Positions 1 through 9,605 of a DNA stretch of 64,000 nt are shown here, piece by piece. The DNA is from Ignavibacteria bacterium. GTDB lineage: Bacteria > Bacteroidota > Ignavibacteria > Kapaibacteriales > UBA961. Location: contig VGWD01000002.1 in the NCBI GenBank assembly GCA_016873735.1, positions 62,001 to 126,000 on the forward strand, in the 5' to 3' direction. Numbering within the stretch: the first letter of the stretch is position 1; every line of letters starts with the position of its first letter. Both the position numbers and the translations under genes were made by a program. The notes beneath the pieces are model-generated. The model worked only from the letters and a program-made list of their open reading frames with translations. It was not told where the DNA came from and did no database searches.

Positions 1-3000
1 TGAACATAGTCAATGCATAGGATGGTTCTATACATGTAGCATTGATTGCAGCTTGAATGGAAAATATTTGATTTTCCACATCGCCCAAGTATGAAGTGGC
101 ATGTATGCTGAACAATGGTGAACTAGGGAATTCAGGAAGTGAAGTCATTGAACGAGCTTGTATTATGGCTTTCCCATTTACGAAGTCATGAGATACTACT
201 TGTATGTTCCAGTTTCCTAACTGAGAACTTATAGAATCCATTTTCAGTAGAGAATATGGATAGGTAACCGTGAATAAAACGCTATCAATGCGCGGGTATG
301 GTAAGCGACGTTGCGCTGAAAGCGAAATGTCAAAACGAGTATTCTCTCCGGGATAATATGCGATAGATCCAGTGGGATTTCCATTGATTAAGGTGCTCGA
401 AGGCATACGCTCACCCGAACCGACGAGGACTGTTTTATACATTGACCCATTCTCTGCGGTGCATGTCAATAATGCATTTACTTGACCAATGCTGTCAGGA
501 GTAAAGCCAATCGGAACTTTCGCATAACCTTTTGCGGGAATGATGATCGGTGCATTTGCCGTATAAAATACTTTTGAAAATGCATTACCCGGAAGATCTC
601 TGATTGATATATCGATGATGCTTATGTTTTGATCATTTGGATTGTTTATGATGAGATCTTTAATTGCGATGTCGCAAGTCAATACTGATCCCATATCCAA
701 AACTGTATCAATCAATAAACCTTTGCTCATTCCAATACCCTGAATTAATACACTATCCAACTTGATGGGTTTTTGTTCCGGGCCTGGCATTGCATCATGC
801 GTAAAAATGAGATGAGCGGTTCTATTACCGGCTTTCACCGGTTTGAAGCCAATCTTCGTTGTATGCTTAGATCCGTCAATTATACTTGGAAGTGGATCGG
901 TATCTATAATGAAAAAATCACCTTCGGGGGAATTGATTGAGATTGTATTCAATGAAAGAGGCATTGTGGTTGAGAAATTTGAAACAAGAATCTCGCCTTG
1001 CTCAGAAGTTGTCAGACCGACGCTTGCATCCGAAAATGTATATCCTGTGGCAGTGAAGGAAGGAATTCCTCCTTTGCCTTTCAAAGAGGCAATGAGTGGA
1101 TCGGTAAACTGATCAATTGAAATCAACAATGAGTCAGCATAAGGGATTGTGTCATTCGGAACAAAATTACATGGAATATCCAAGCTTGAAGATGCCTTCA
1201 GAGTAAAGGGCATGCTTGGTAAGGAAGGACAAATAAATGCATTGGAAGACCCCAATGCTATGCTGGTCACTCGAATATCATCATCGCCGGTATTTCTCAG
1301 TTGAAGTATTTTTTGCTCATTAGTCATGATTCTTTGCAATCCCCAATCTTGATCTGATACTGAAGCACCGATGGAAATTGCATCCATATTGATGATGCCG
1401 GATACAGAAGTGCAGGCATTTCCGAATGTGATTGTTGCTTGTTGTTGCCCTTTTTCCAGTGGAGTGAATCTATATGTGACAGCAATGCAAGTGTCTCCCG
1501 GTATAATTGTTCCGGCCTTCGGTTCCAATACAGATAGACCTTTTGCATTGAGTATAACGGCTTCATCAAGTATGATTGGGGTATCGGATTTATTACATAG
1601 ATAACTCGTCAAAACAGTGTCAATCGTTGATCCGATGATTGCAGCGGGAATATCAATCTTGAATTGATTCAATGTCAAAAGAGGATTTATCACAGAACTT
1701 TGAGCATCACTTTGATCAGGCGGTGTGAAAATTCTTCCCGACATGCGAATGGCAATGTCTTGTTTGCCTGCGCTTTTGAACGTAGTATCAGGTAGCGTTA
1801 TGGTATTTGCAAATGAGCGAACAGTATATAAAGTGCCTAGAGAATCTTTTGATGAATCGGCCGGGAATCGATTATATCCAGGTGAGATGGAATCACGTAA
1901 TGACAGAAAATCTCCTCGATCATTGAAGAGCAATGTAAAGGGTCTTATACCTATTGCATTGATGGTTGCGGTTCCCCCAACTTTCATTGGGACGGATAAT
2001 TGACCTTCATATAGACCTATGAGATAATAATTGCCTATGCTGTCTTTACCGATTGATTGTGCAGTGAGACTTTTCTGTGTGCCAAGGAGTTCTTTGGACC
2101 AATCGACGCTGCCCGATGAAGTCACTTTTTGAAGAATGATGGAAACTCTACCAGAATTCACTGTTCTTGTTATGTCTGTTGCGGAAAACATGTCATCATT
2201 CTTATCCATCAAAACCGCTTTTCCCGAAGCAAGTGTATAAGGTAGAAATTGAGTAAAAAATTGTACTCCGGTTCGCAGCCAAAGTACATTTGCTTCACGC
2301 ATACGTGCAAGAAACATGTCTTGATTTCTTGTCGATGCTATTTGTTGTCCATTCACATTCAATTGTCGCTCATATTGTCCTATGTATGCAAATGATGAGG
2401 CATGCTCATTTGCTGATATACCATAGCCAATGTCAGTGCCCGTTCCAAATGCATGAATATTCGTCATGCCACCGGTTCTTGTTGTTCGCGCTGCAATGCG
2501 AAACAGATATTGTCCATTCATTTGCGCTTTCCATTGATGACTCAATCCGGTTGCATTATTACTGATGAGCTGCCATGTATTTCCATTATTGGTTGAATAT
2601 TGCAAACGGACTGTATCGCTTGCATCAATTCCACCCCATGTGATAAGAATGCTATCACATGAACTGAGTACTTCACCTCCATTTGGCGAAACAATCACAA
2701 CTTTCTTTGCACCACCGCTGAGCGAAACATATTCCGAGTTGCAAGGGACCGCATTGATACGTAAGCGACCACTTCTGATATCACGAGGAGTTGTTTGCGT
2801 GAATCGTATCGTAATGATTCTAGATTGTCCTGATTTCAATGTGAAAGGCGGAGCTGTACCGCCCCAATCCGAGACTCTGAAATTAGCCGGGAGAGTGGAT
2901 CCATCACCGGTAATGGAGATGTCTGCATTTCTTGCAGTGATAGTTATCTGCTGCGTTGCTTGTTGCCCTGGAAGTATATCCGGAAAAGGAGGAAGCACCA

Positions 3001-3928
3001 ATTGTGAAACTTGTAGGGAAGCAACAGATGAGGGAGGCGCAACATATGTGAATGTCTGCCTCAAATTCGTGGGCTTATATGTGATTTGCACATTCCGATT
3101 TCTGCTTGCTTCAGTGCAACCTACCGGAGCAATGTATGAAAGCCAGCAATATGTTGTTGTTGGTCTTTTGCTACCCAAATCTTTGTAGACATTCACGAGC
3201 AATTCTTCAGTGAATGCAATCGAAGTCGTTCCACCGGTTTTATCTGCTATTTCTCTAAGTTCCGGACTGGCGTCAAAAGATAAAGCAATTGCATACAATG
3301 TTGCCTGCAGTTGATTGAGTTGATTGATGATGCTTGCAATTGGCGGATCTTGATTAGGTGTTCCATCTGTCAGGAATACAACTGCACGTCTTATCCATGA
3401 AGGAGTTTTCTTCAATAAAGCAACAGCGCTTTTCTGAGGATCAATGAGTGGGGCTTCATAATTTGTGGCACCCAATCCAAACTCTATACTGTCGATAGCT
3501 TCATTGAGTGGACGAGCGGTTGTCTTGAAATCACTGAGAATATATGATTGACCATTGAATGTGACAATTGCACATTGTGTGGTTCCATTGAAAATCAATG
3601 AATTGATGAAATTCTTTGCTCCATTTTTCATCCATTCAAGTTTTGTTCTCCCATTACTCATGCGCTCATTCATTGACTCACTGATATCGATCACAAGCAC
3701 AACGCTAATGGATGGATCATTCACTGCAGTTGAACATTCAACGGATAAACCATTTGTCATTGGAATGCCATTTTCCATCACAGTAAAATCAGCTGTTTTA
3801 GCATTCGTGAAGATTGAACCTCCGCCATATGCACGAATCGTAGGAAAATTCTGAGGATCAATGCCTGAAAATTGCGCTGAAAGAATCGTTGCTGACAATA
3901 AACAAATGATTGAGAAAAGAAAACGCAT
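1..3928 (-). CDS. Giant secreted VWA-domain protein with choice-of-anchor D-like modules (C-terminus outside window)
   Basis: Open from an ATG at 3928 to the window edge (about 1309 codons); the C-terminus lies beyond position 1. Residues 1-19 form a signal peptide ending in LSA-Q. A von Willebrand factor A domain follows at about 70-235, with a complete MIDAS: DISES near residue 80 and a TDG near 186. Near residue 412 an SPNGGE motif opens a fibronectin-like module. The remainder is a chain of beta-rich repeats of the choice-of-anchor D/ASPM-SPD-2-Hydin kind. Both types are common in T9SS cargo, so a sorting domain probably lies past the edge; this is inference. It is likely an exported surface or adhesion protein. 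The ligand is unknown. Confidence 0.85.
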   Translation of the reverse strand, partial: MRFLFSIICLLSATILSAQFSGIDPQNFPTIRAYGGGSIFTNAKTADFTVMENGIPMTNGLSVECSTAVNDPSISVVLVIDISESMNERMSNGRTKLEWMKNGAKNFINSLIFNGTTQCAIVTFNGQSYILSDFKTTARPLNEAIDSIEFGLGATNYEAPLIDPQKSAVALLKKTPSWIRRAVVFLTDGTPNQDPPIASIINQLNQLQATLYAIALSFDASPELREIADKTGGTTSIAFTEELLVNVYKDLGSKRPTTTYCWLSYIAPVGCTEASRNRNVQITYKPTNLRQTFTYVAPPSSVASLQVSQLVLPPFPDILPGQQATQQITITARNADISITGDGSTLPANFRVSDWGGTAPPFTLKSGQSRIITIRFTQTTPRDIRSGRLRINAVPCNSEYVSLSGGAKKVVIVSPNGGEVLSSCDSILITWGGIDASDTVRLQYSTNNGNTWQLISNNATGLSHQWKAQMNGQYLFRIAARTTRTGGMTNIHAFGTGTDIGYGISANEHASSFAYIGQYERQLNVNGQQIASTRNQDMFLARMREANVLWLRTGVQFFTQFLPYTLASGKAVLMDKNDDMFSATDITRTVNSGRVSIILQKVTSSGSVDWSKELLGTQKSLTAQSIGKDSIGNYYLIGLYEGQLSVPMKVGGTATINAIGIRPFTLLFNDRGDFLSLRDSISPGYNRFPADSSKDSLGTLYTVRSFANTITLPDTTFKSAGKQDIAIRMSGRIFTPPDQSDAQSSVINPLLTLNQFKIDIPAAIIGSTIDTVLTSYLCNKSDTPIILDEAVILNAKGLSVLEPKAGTIIPGDTCIAVTYRFTPLEKGQQQATITFGNACTSVSGIINMDAISIGASVSDQDWGLQRIMTNEQKILQLRNTGDDDIRVTSIALGSSNAFICPSLPSMPFTLKASSSLDIPCNFVPNDTIPYADSLLISIDQFTDPLIASLKGKGGIPSFTATGYTFSDASVGLTTSEQGEILVSNFSTTMPLSLNTISINSPEGDFFIIDTDPLPSIIDGSKHTTKIGFKPVKAGNRTAHLIFTHDAMPGPEQKPIKLDSVLIQGIGMSKGLLIDTVLDMGSVLTCDIAIKDLIINNPNDQNISIIDISIRDLPGNAFSKVFYTANAPIIIPAKGYAKVPIGFTPDSIGQVNALLTCTAENGSMYKTVLVGSGERMPSSTLINGNPTGSIAYYPGENTRFDISLSAQRRLPYPRIDSVLFTVTYPYSLLKMDSISSQLGNWNIQVVSHDFVNGKAIIQARSMTSLPEFPSSPLFSIHATSYLGDVENQIFSIQAAINATCIEPSYALTMF

Positions 3929-3997
3929 GAAACAACTAAGCTTGATAATAAATGTACACATATGCAAAATTGCTCATTTTTTACGCCTTGACAATAG

Positions 3998-4708
3998 TCA
4001 TTCAAAGTGAATAGAGCTGATAGCTGCCAATGCCAGAGCAGCCGTTTCGGCTCTTAATCGTGAGTGACCCAAACGGATGGGGAATATATTGGAAAATGAG
4101 CGTAGTAATGTCAATTCTTGCTCGGAAAACCCACCTTCCGGCCCAATGCAAAGAAGTATCCCATTATTTTTTGAAAGCTGTTCTTCTTTTGGAAATGCTG
4201 TGTTTCCATGGATATCTCCCATAATGACGGTGGAATATGTTGTTGCAATACCCTGCAATGAATCAAATTGCCCCAATGCATGAAGAGTTGGCAATATGGA
4301 ACGTTTTGATTGTTTCATTGCCGCTATGGCTTTTGCATTGAATCTTTCCATATCAAAAGAATGAACTTGAACTCGATCGCTGATGATTGGATAAATATCC
4401 GTAATGCCAAGCTCGGTCAATTTCTCAATGATATATTCCATGCGATCTCTTGATGATAAAAGTGGCAATGCTATGCCAAATCGAAAAGACAATTCATGTG
4501 CATTGTGTCTCACTTCTTCAATAGCAAGTGTATAGATTCCCAGATTGATCTCCATGATTTGTGCTTTTGCAAGAATTCCGGAACCAGATGATAGGAGCAC
4601 TTGATCATGCTCGCGAAGCCGCAGAACTTTCGCATGCTTTGATTCATCGGAATCCAATATGATGATTGTACTTTCAGATGTAAGATGTGGGGAATACAAA
4701 CATTCCAT
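3998..4708 (-). CDS. rsmE: 16S rRNA (uracil(1498)-N(3))-methyltransferase RsmE
   Basis: This SPOUT-class enzyme methylates N3 of U1498 in 16S rRNA using S-adenosylmethionine. The 236-residue length is typical. The family fingerprints are visible: GPEGGFSEQE near residue 190 and LGHSRLRAETAA near 215, which together form the trefoil-knot SAM site. The N-terminal PUA-like region carries the usual HAKVLRLREHD stretch. It starts one base after the stop of the upstream pseudouridine synthase, so the two are almost certainly one transcript of rRNA-modification genes. Confidence 0.95.
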   Translation of the reverse strand: MECLYSPHLTSESTIIILDSDESKHAKVLRLREHDQVLLSSGSGILAKAQIMEINLGIYTLAIEEVRHNAHELSFRFGIALPLLSSRDRMEYIIEKLTELGITDIYPIISDRVQVHSFDMERFNAKAIAAMKQSKRSILPTLHALGQFDSLQGIATTYSTVIMGDIHGNTAFPKEEQLSKNNGILLCIGPEGGFSEQELTLLRSFSNIFPIRLGHSRLRAETAALALAAISSIHFE

Positions 4709-4709
4709 G

Positions 4710-5279
4710 TTAAGATCTCTCGAATACCAATAATCGTTCTTTGTGATCTAGCTCTTTCCATGCTCCTGATTCCAATCCATTCAGGAGAAACTTGCCTATG
4801 GCAACACGAATGAGGCGTAATGTTGGATGACCAATGGCGGCAGTCATTTTTCTGACTTGTCTATTTTTGCCCTCACATAAAGTGAGTTCAAGCCAAGTAT
4901 CGGGTATATGTTTCCTCTTTCGAATAGCAGGAATGCGCTCTTGATACATTGGATCGGGAATTAATTGCGCAATGCATGGAAGTACTATATGCTCTTGTAT
5001 GATCAATGTCCCACTTTGGAGAAGCGTCAAATCTTTATCATCAGGTATCCCTTCAACCTGAGCATGATAAGTCCTTGGATGGCGATGCTCAGGTAGAAGT
5101 AAATCTCGATTCAATGCAGGTTCATTCGTCAAGAGCAAGAGTCCTTCCGAGTCTGCATCCAGTCTGCCTAGTGGATATACATCTGTCGGAAGATTGAAAG
5201 ATGCAAGCGTTCCATGCTTCGAACCATCCGATGTGAATTGAGAGATCATGTCATAGGGTTTATGAAAAGCAATCAGCAT
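4710..5279 (-). CDS. rluE: RsuA/RluE-family pseudouridine synthase
   Basis: The enzyme isomerises a uridine of rRNA to pseudouridine. The protein of 189 residues shows the RsuA-family motif GRLDADSEGLLLLTN with the catalytic Asp at residue 41, and a C-terminal GKNRQVRKM motif followed by LRLIRV. There is no N-terminal S4 domain, as in E. coli RluE. The exact target (23S U2457 by analogy with RluE, or another site) cannot be told from sequence. It sits between an AddB-like nuclease gene (3 bp upstream) and rsmE (1 bp downstream), an apparent three-gene operon. Confidence 0.85.
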   Translation of the reverse strand: MLIAFHKPYDMISQFTSDGSKHGTLASFNLPTDVYPLGRLDADSEGLLLLTNEPALNRDLLLPEHRHPRTYHAQVEGIPDDKDLTLLQSGTLIIQEHIVLPCIAQLIPDPMYQERIPAIRKRKHIPDTWLELTLCEGKNRQVRKMTAAIGHPTLRLIRVAIGKFLLNGLESGAWKELDHKERLLVFERS

Positions 5280-5282
5280 GCA

Positions 5283-8200
5283 CTATATTCCTTCTTCATC
5301 AGGTCCAACTTCGCCTCTCATTGGAGGTATGGCATGAATTCTACATAATGTCATGAATGAACAATGTTCACAATCTTGATCCTTTTTTGTTTTTAACTCA
5401 AAATCACCAGCATGAATGGAAGCAACATAATTCTGAGACAGGGGCAACAATTCCTCAGGAGTTAAAGCAACGGATCTTTTTTGTTCGGGATCCATGACTA
5501 CTTTTGAAGTACAATTATGCAGTGAATAATAGACCGCATGATGCGGAGTGCATTGTTCCAGTCCAAATTCAGTTTGCAAAAATTTCTGTGCAGCAAGAGC
5601 ATATAAAGGCATTTGTTGTTCTTTGCCTTTATTGATGTCGGCATTTCCGGGAACATTTTTTCCAGTTTTATAATCAGCTATCACGAAGGAGGAAGAATCT
5701 TCTGAAAGTTCGATACGATCTATTTTCCCTTTGAGAAAAAGTCCTTTACCCAGATCCATGGCCGGAATAGCATCACCCTTATTACCGAAACCAATTTCAA
5801 AGAGTGCTGGCTTATACTGTGATTGTTGCATGTTTTTCCATTCCATGTCAAACCACATATCGAGTCTGCCCTTGATTCCTTTTTCAGGATTACCAAAGAT
5901 TGCCTGCCTTTCAATATCCATGAATGGATGCTGAAAATCAATCAAGCGGAACTCTCTTTCGGCAATTCTGAAGAGTTCACTGCGATAGATATCTCGTTTA
6001 TCCTGATTCATTGACAAAGGTTTCAAAACATATTTGTCATTGATGGGAAAGAGGGGAGATGTATAGAACTGATGCAATACATGATGAAAAAACAAGCCAT
6101 TCTCAAGTGCCGACATCCACATGGTACTTGTCTCTTCTTCAGCAAATCTCAGGACTCTTTTGGCAAAATATTGATAATGACATCGTGCATATTCATTGAG
6201 TTCGGTTATGGAAAAACTTGCTCTTTTTTCAGGAATGATGGTTGTTGGAGCATGTTTCCTTTTGATCTGTTCGAAGGTTGACCATCTAAGTATTTGTTTG
6301 TAGACAAGATGGTCTATATTGTGCTGTTGTTTAATCATCACATCGATAAATTCTTCCTTGGAAGTGAGATATTTCAAGAAAGGAGTTCGTTCATCATCCT
6401 TATGTGATTGCTTGCAAATGTCTTCTTCTACATTCATTCCGATCACGATCATCAATTCATCGAGAAAATGAGAACGCATCAAATCATGTAAATCCGAACT
6501 CAGTGCCGGATATGTCAGTAAAAATGTCCGTGGCTTATTACTTGGTGCATGATGAACAAGCGACAAGTAAAAACTCATGCGCTCCCGACGTATGTGTCGT
6601 TCTTCTGAATCAGGTAATTCACGACCCATGAACGTATCCGCAGTATAGGCCAAAGGTGATGAGCCTTCATGCATTCCACATAAAATGATCGTCGAATATT
6701 CAAGTTCACGAATTTGTTCCATGGAGGTAACTGTTATACCTGTTCCGGGCTTTTCTCGTATCTGAAACTGAGAACCATGTACAATTGAAACAATACACTC
6801 CAAATGCTCTTTGAATGATGCTTGGACATTTGGATTACGATGCATGCGAAGTTGTTTGTATTCATCGAGCAATAAGAAGAAAGCACGCATTGCTCTGACA
6901 TCTCTTTCGATCAATTCCGATGAGGTTTGATGAATATCGACAAGTTCTTGTTGATGTTGATGCTCGGAGAGATCTTCCAGATATGAAATAATCCCGCTTT
7001 TATCTATGATTGATTTCATCAAATCAACTGCTTTTTCAGGATTACACGGAGTATGTACATCAATAAGAAGCTCTTGCAATGCCTTAATAACGTTCGAAAC
7101 TTGATTGACCTCCCCCCTTTTCTTCTCAATGCGATTGATTGCATCTTCATCAGGGCGTATTTGCATAGTTTCATGCATTCTTCTTCTGGAGAGCATGTGT
7201 GAAAAGGATGAGAAAGACAATTCCCATTCTTTTAATCCTTTTCCACCTTTGATCCGCATTGCTCTGATGATTTCATCAAAGGATTGCAATAATTCATGGG
7301 TTGTTTTTACCCCTGGTAATGTGATATACGGATTCATGAGAATTGTACGAATATCCTCGATTCTACATGAGTGACGTATGATATCGAAAAGCAGAAACAT
7401 CGCAATGATTATAGGCGATGTATGCAGTTTTGGTCTGTCGGTAATGTTCACAGGCAAACCATGCAAAGGAAAAATCTCCCTGAACAACCCGGAATATTGC
7501 TCAGGATTTCTCATTGCTATGACAATATTGCTCAATGGTATGTTCTGTGTTGAATGAATCCAACGAACATATCGAGCAATAGCATCTACTTCAGATTGCG
7601 GATTGATGCATTCAAGTATAGTGAAGGGTTGAGCAAATTCAGGTTTGGCCGGTGGTCTTCTACCCGAGAAGAGATAATGTCGAAGGTGATTATGCAAGGG
7701 TTCACTCACACCTTCGGAGGAATCCATTTTATGTGGCTTGAAACCGGTATTTCCCAGTTTGGCAAATGTTTGATCAAAGTTGCCAAAAAGCGGTCCATTC
7801 TCAGGATCATATTCCAAGAAGCAGGCAAATGCTGTTTCCGAACGTTCAAGGGCATCAAGAAAGAGCCATTCCGGTTCGGTAAATTCGGAAAAACCATCCA
7901 TGATGATGGTTCCATACTGTCGTATTGATTTCGGCTGTACAATGATTGCTTGCGTGATGAGTGATAGAAGTGCCGGATAATCGAGAAGATATTCTCTTTC
8001 TAGGATCTGTTCATACTCATACAAAATGGTGGAGAGATCTGAAATTCTTGCAATGTCATGAATTCCATGAATTTCTTTTGGATTGGCAGACCGGACTTCT
8101 GAATTCAATGTTGAGGAGAGTATGCCATCCTTTCGAAGACCGTATAAAACTTCCGCACATTTGTCAATTGTTTGCCGTGATAATGTAGTTCCAAGTCCTC

Positions 8201-8543
8201 TGTAAAAAGGTAAATCAACATTCACCATAGCTTCTTCAAAAAGCATATTCCGATAAGGATCCGAAATGATTCTGTATTTGCCTTTGGGTATGATGAGTGA
8301 ATACACATGTTTTGCAAATTGTTCCAATGTATACATCGGAATATCCGGAACGGGCTTTTTATGCAAAGCAAACATCTCTCGCGTGATCATTCGATCGAGC
8401 ATCCGTTGACGTCTACCTGTGGGAATGATCAGCGTTGTGTTTTCAAAAGAACCTTTTTCAACCAATCTCCCCAAAAAAGCATGAAATCTCCCTTCTGATC
8501 CATGATGATCATGATACCGTTGATTGGCAAATACATATGACAT
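5283..8543 (-). CDS. AddB-like PD-(D/E)XK nuclease (recombination repair)
   Basis: A 1086-residue protein with AddB-like architecture: a helicase-like body and a C-terminal nuclease domain. The PD-(D/E)XK core is seen as GKIDRIE near residue 938 and DYKTGK near 955. Four cysteines are placed as in the AddB iron-sulfur nuclease, one near 785 (YARC) and three near 1055-1064 (CEHCSFMTLC). The N-terminus has TGRRQR where a Walker A would be, so ATP binding may be lost, as in inactivated AddB helicase modules. An AddA partner would be expected to process double-strand ends with it, but none lies in the window. It opens the operon with the pseudouridine synthase and rsmE. Confidence 0.8.
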   Translation of the reverse strand: MSYVFANQRYHDHHGSEGRFHAFLGRLVEKGSFENTTLIIPTGRRQRMLDRMITREMFALHKKPVPDIPMYTLEQFAKHVYSLIIPKGKYRIISDPYRNMLFEEAMVNVDLPFYRGLGTTLSRQTIDKCAEVLYGLRKDGILSSTLNSEVRSANPKEIHGIHDIARISDLSTILYEYEQILEREYLLDYPALLSLITQAIIVQPKSIRQYGTIIMDGFSEFTEPEWLFLDALERSETAFACFLEYDPENGPLFGNFDQTFAKLGNTGFKPHKMDSSEGVSEPLHNHLRHYLFSGRRPPAKPEFAQPFTILECINPQSEVDAIARYVRWIHSTQNIPLSNIVIAMRNPEQYSGLFREIFPLHGLPVNITDRPKLHTSPIIIAMFLLFDIIRHSCRIEDIRTILMNPYITLPGVKTTHELLQSFDEIIRAMRIKGGKGLKEWELSFSSFSHMLSRRRMHETMQIRPDEDAINRIEKKRGEVNQVSNVIKALQELLIDVHTPCNPEKAVDLMKSIIDKSGIISYLEDLSEHQHQQELVDIHQTSSELIERDVRAMRAFFLLLDEYKQLRMHRNPNVQASFKEHLECIVSIVHGSQFQIREKPGTGITVTSMEQIRELEYSTIILCGMHEGSSPLAYTADTFMGRELPDSEERHIRRERMSFYLSLVHHAPSNKPRTFLLTYPALSSDLHDLMRSHFLDELMIVIGMNVEEDICKQSHKDDERTPFLKYLTSKEEFIDVMIKQQHNIDHLVYKQILRWSTFEQIKRKHAPTTIIPEKRASFSITELNEYARCHYQYFAKRVLRFAEEETSTMWMSALENGLFFHHVLHQFYTSPLFPINDKYVLKPLSMNQDKRDIYRSELFRIAEREFRLIDFQHPFMDIERQAIFGNPEKGIKGRLDMWFDMEWKNMQQSQYKPALFEIGFGNKGDAIPAMDLGKGLFLKGKIDRIELSEDSSSFVIADYKTGKNVPGNADINKGKEQQMPLYALAAQKFLQTEFGLEQCTPHHAVYYSLHNCTSKVVMDPEQKRSVALTPEELLPLSQNYVASIHAGDFELKTKKDQDCEHCSFMTLCRIHAIPPMRGEVGPDEEGI

Positions 8544-8567
8544 AGCGTGATGTGTTGATTATACTTA

Positions 8568-9503
8568 TTATTTCTTCTTTATTCCTTCGAACATGTCTCC
8601 GGCACTCATAGCCAAGAGCTCCCGCATGGTTTTATGCATTCCGTCTGTGGAACCATCAAAAAACATGACATTTCCTTTGCCATTTTCAGCAATATGACGG
8701 AGTGTTTCATTCCACATCGAGAATAAGATTACAGATGCATCTGCATGCGCTGAATCCATTTCCTTGATGGCTTCGCTCATTCCTTTTGCCACCTCCTGAC
8801 GGAACAATGCAATACCTTGTCCACGCATTTGAGCAGCTTCTTTTTCGGCAGTTGCACTGATCTTGATTGCATTCCCATCTGCTTCGGCTTGTTTTGTCTT
8901 GGTAATGAGCAATGCCTGTCCTTCATTTTCAGCAGCTGCTTTCAAATTATTTGATGAAACAACCTTAGCCATAGAATCCATGATGATCTGATCGAATGTG
9001 ATATCATTCATCTGAAGATCAATCAAATGATATCCCCAAGATTCGAGTGTATTATCCAGTTGGTCTTTTACATGATCGATAATTTCTCTTCTGAGTGACA
9101 AAATCTCTGATTGCTTTTTAGTCGCAACAAAACTTCTCACGGCCCCTTCAACCGTACGAATGAGAGCTTGCATGAAATTCCGCTCATCGACGAATTTAAA
9201 AGCAACATTCAAAATCGTTTCTTCCTTTTGATCCAAGACCGAATACAGAAGCATTGTTTTGAATTGAACATTTGCCTGATCAATCGTTATTGCTTGAAAT
9301 TCCAATTCCACGGATCGATTCTGCACGCTGATTCTTCTATGTATGGTTTCGATGATGGGAATCTTGACATTCAAACCGGGTGTCATGATTCTTCTATACT
9401 TGCCAAATGAAGTTACTACTGCAACGGTGCCTTGTGCAACTGTTCTCAGCGATAATAAGAGAATGATAAAAAATATGAACCCGAGGAATAAGAAGGCTTC
9501 CAT
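8568..9503 (-). CDS. SPFH/Band 7 (stomatin-like, QmcA-type) membrane protein
   Basis: A stomatin/prohibitin-superfamily protein of 311 residues, probably a membrane scaffold organising lipid domains or controlling proteolysis. It has one N-terminal transmembrane helix (about 3-20), then an SPFH domain beginning VAQGTVAVVTSFGKYRR and an alanine/glutamate-rich coiled coil (about 190-240). I start it at 9503, not at an ATG 45 bp upstream, because an AGGAG lies 8 bp before this ATG. The NfeD partner usual for some members is absent nearby. It is downstream of the ABC exporter on the same strand. Confidence 0.85.
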   Translation of the reverse strand: MEAFLFLGFIFFIILLLSLRTVAQGTVAVVTSFGKYRRIMTPGLNVKIPIIETIHRRISVQNRSVELEFQAITIDQANVQFKTMLLYSVLDQKEETILNVAFKFVDERNFMQALIRTVEGAVRSFVATKKQSEILSLRREIIDHVKDQLDNTLESWGYHLIDLQMNDITFDQIIMDSMAKVVSSNNLKAAAENEGQALLITKTKQAEADGNAIKISATAEKEAAQMRGQGIALFRQEVAKGMSEAIKEMDSAHADASVILFSMWNETLRHIAENGKGNVMFFDGSTDGMHKTMRELLAMSAGDMFEGIKKK

Positions 9504-9605
9504 AACCGAACTCCTGAATATAAATAGAAATGTAGATGCAACATACAAAAAATAGCGGGCTTGAGAGATGACTGATTTATCTATTGAATTGCAGATCTTG
9601 GAATA

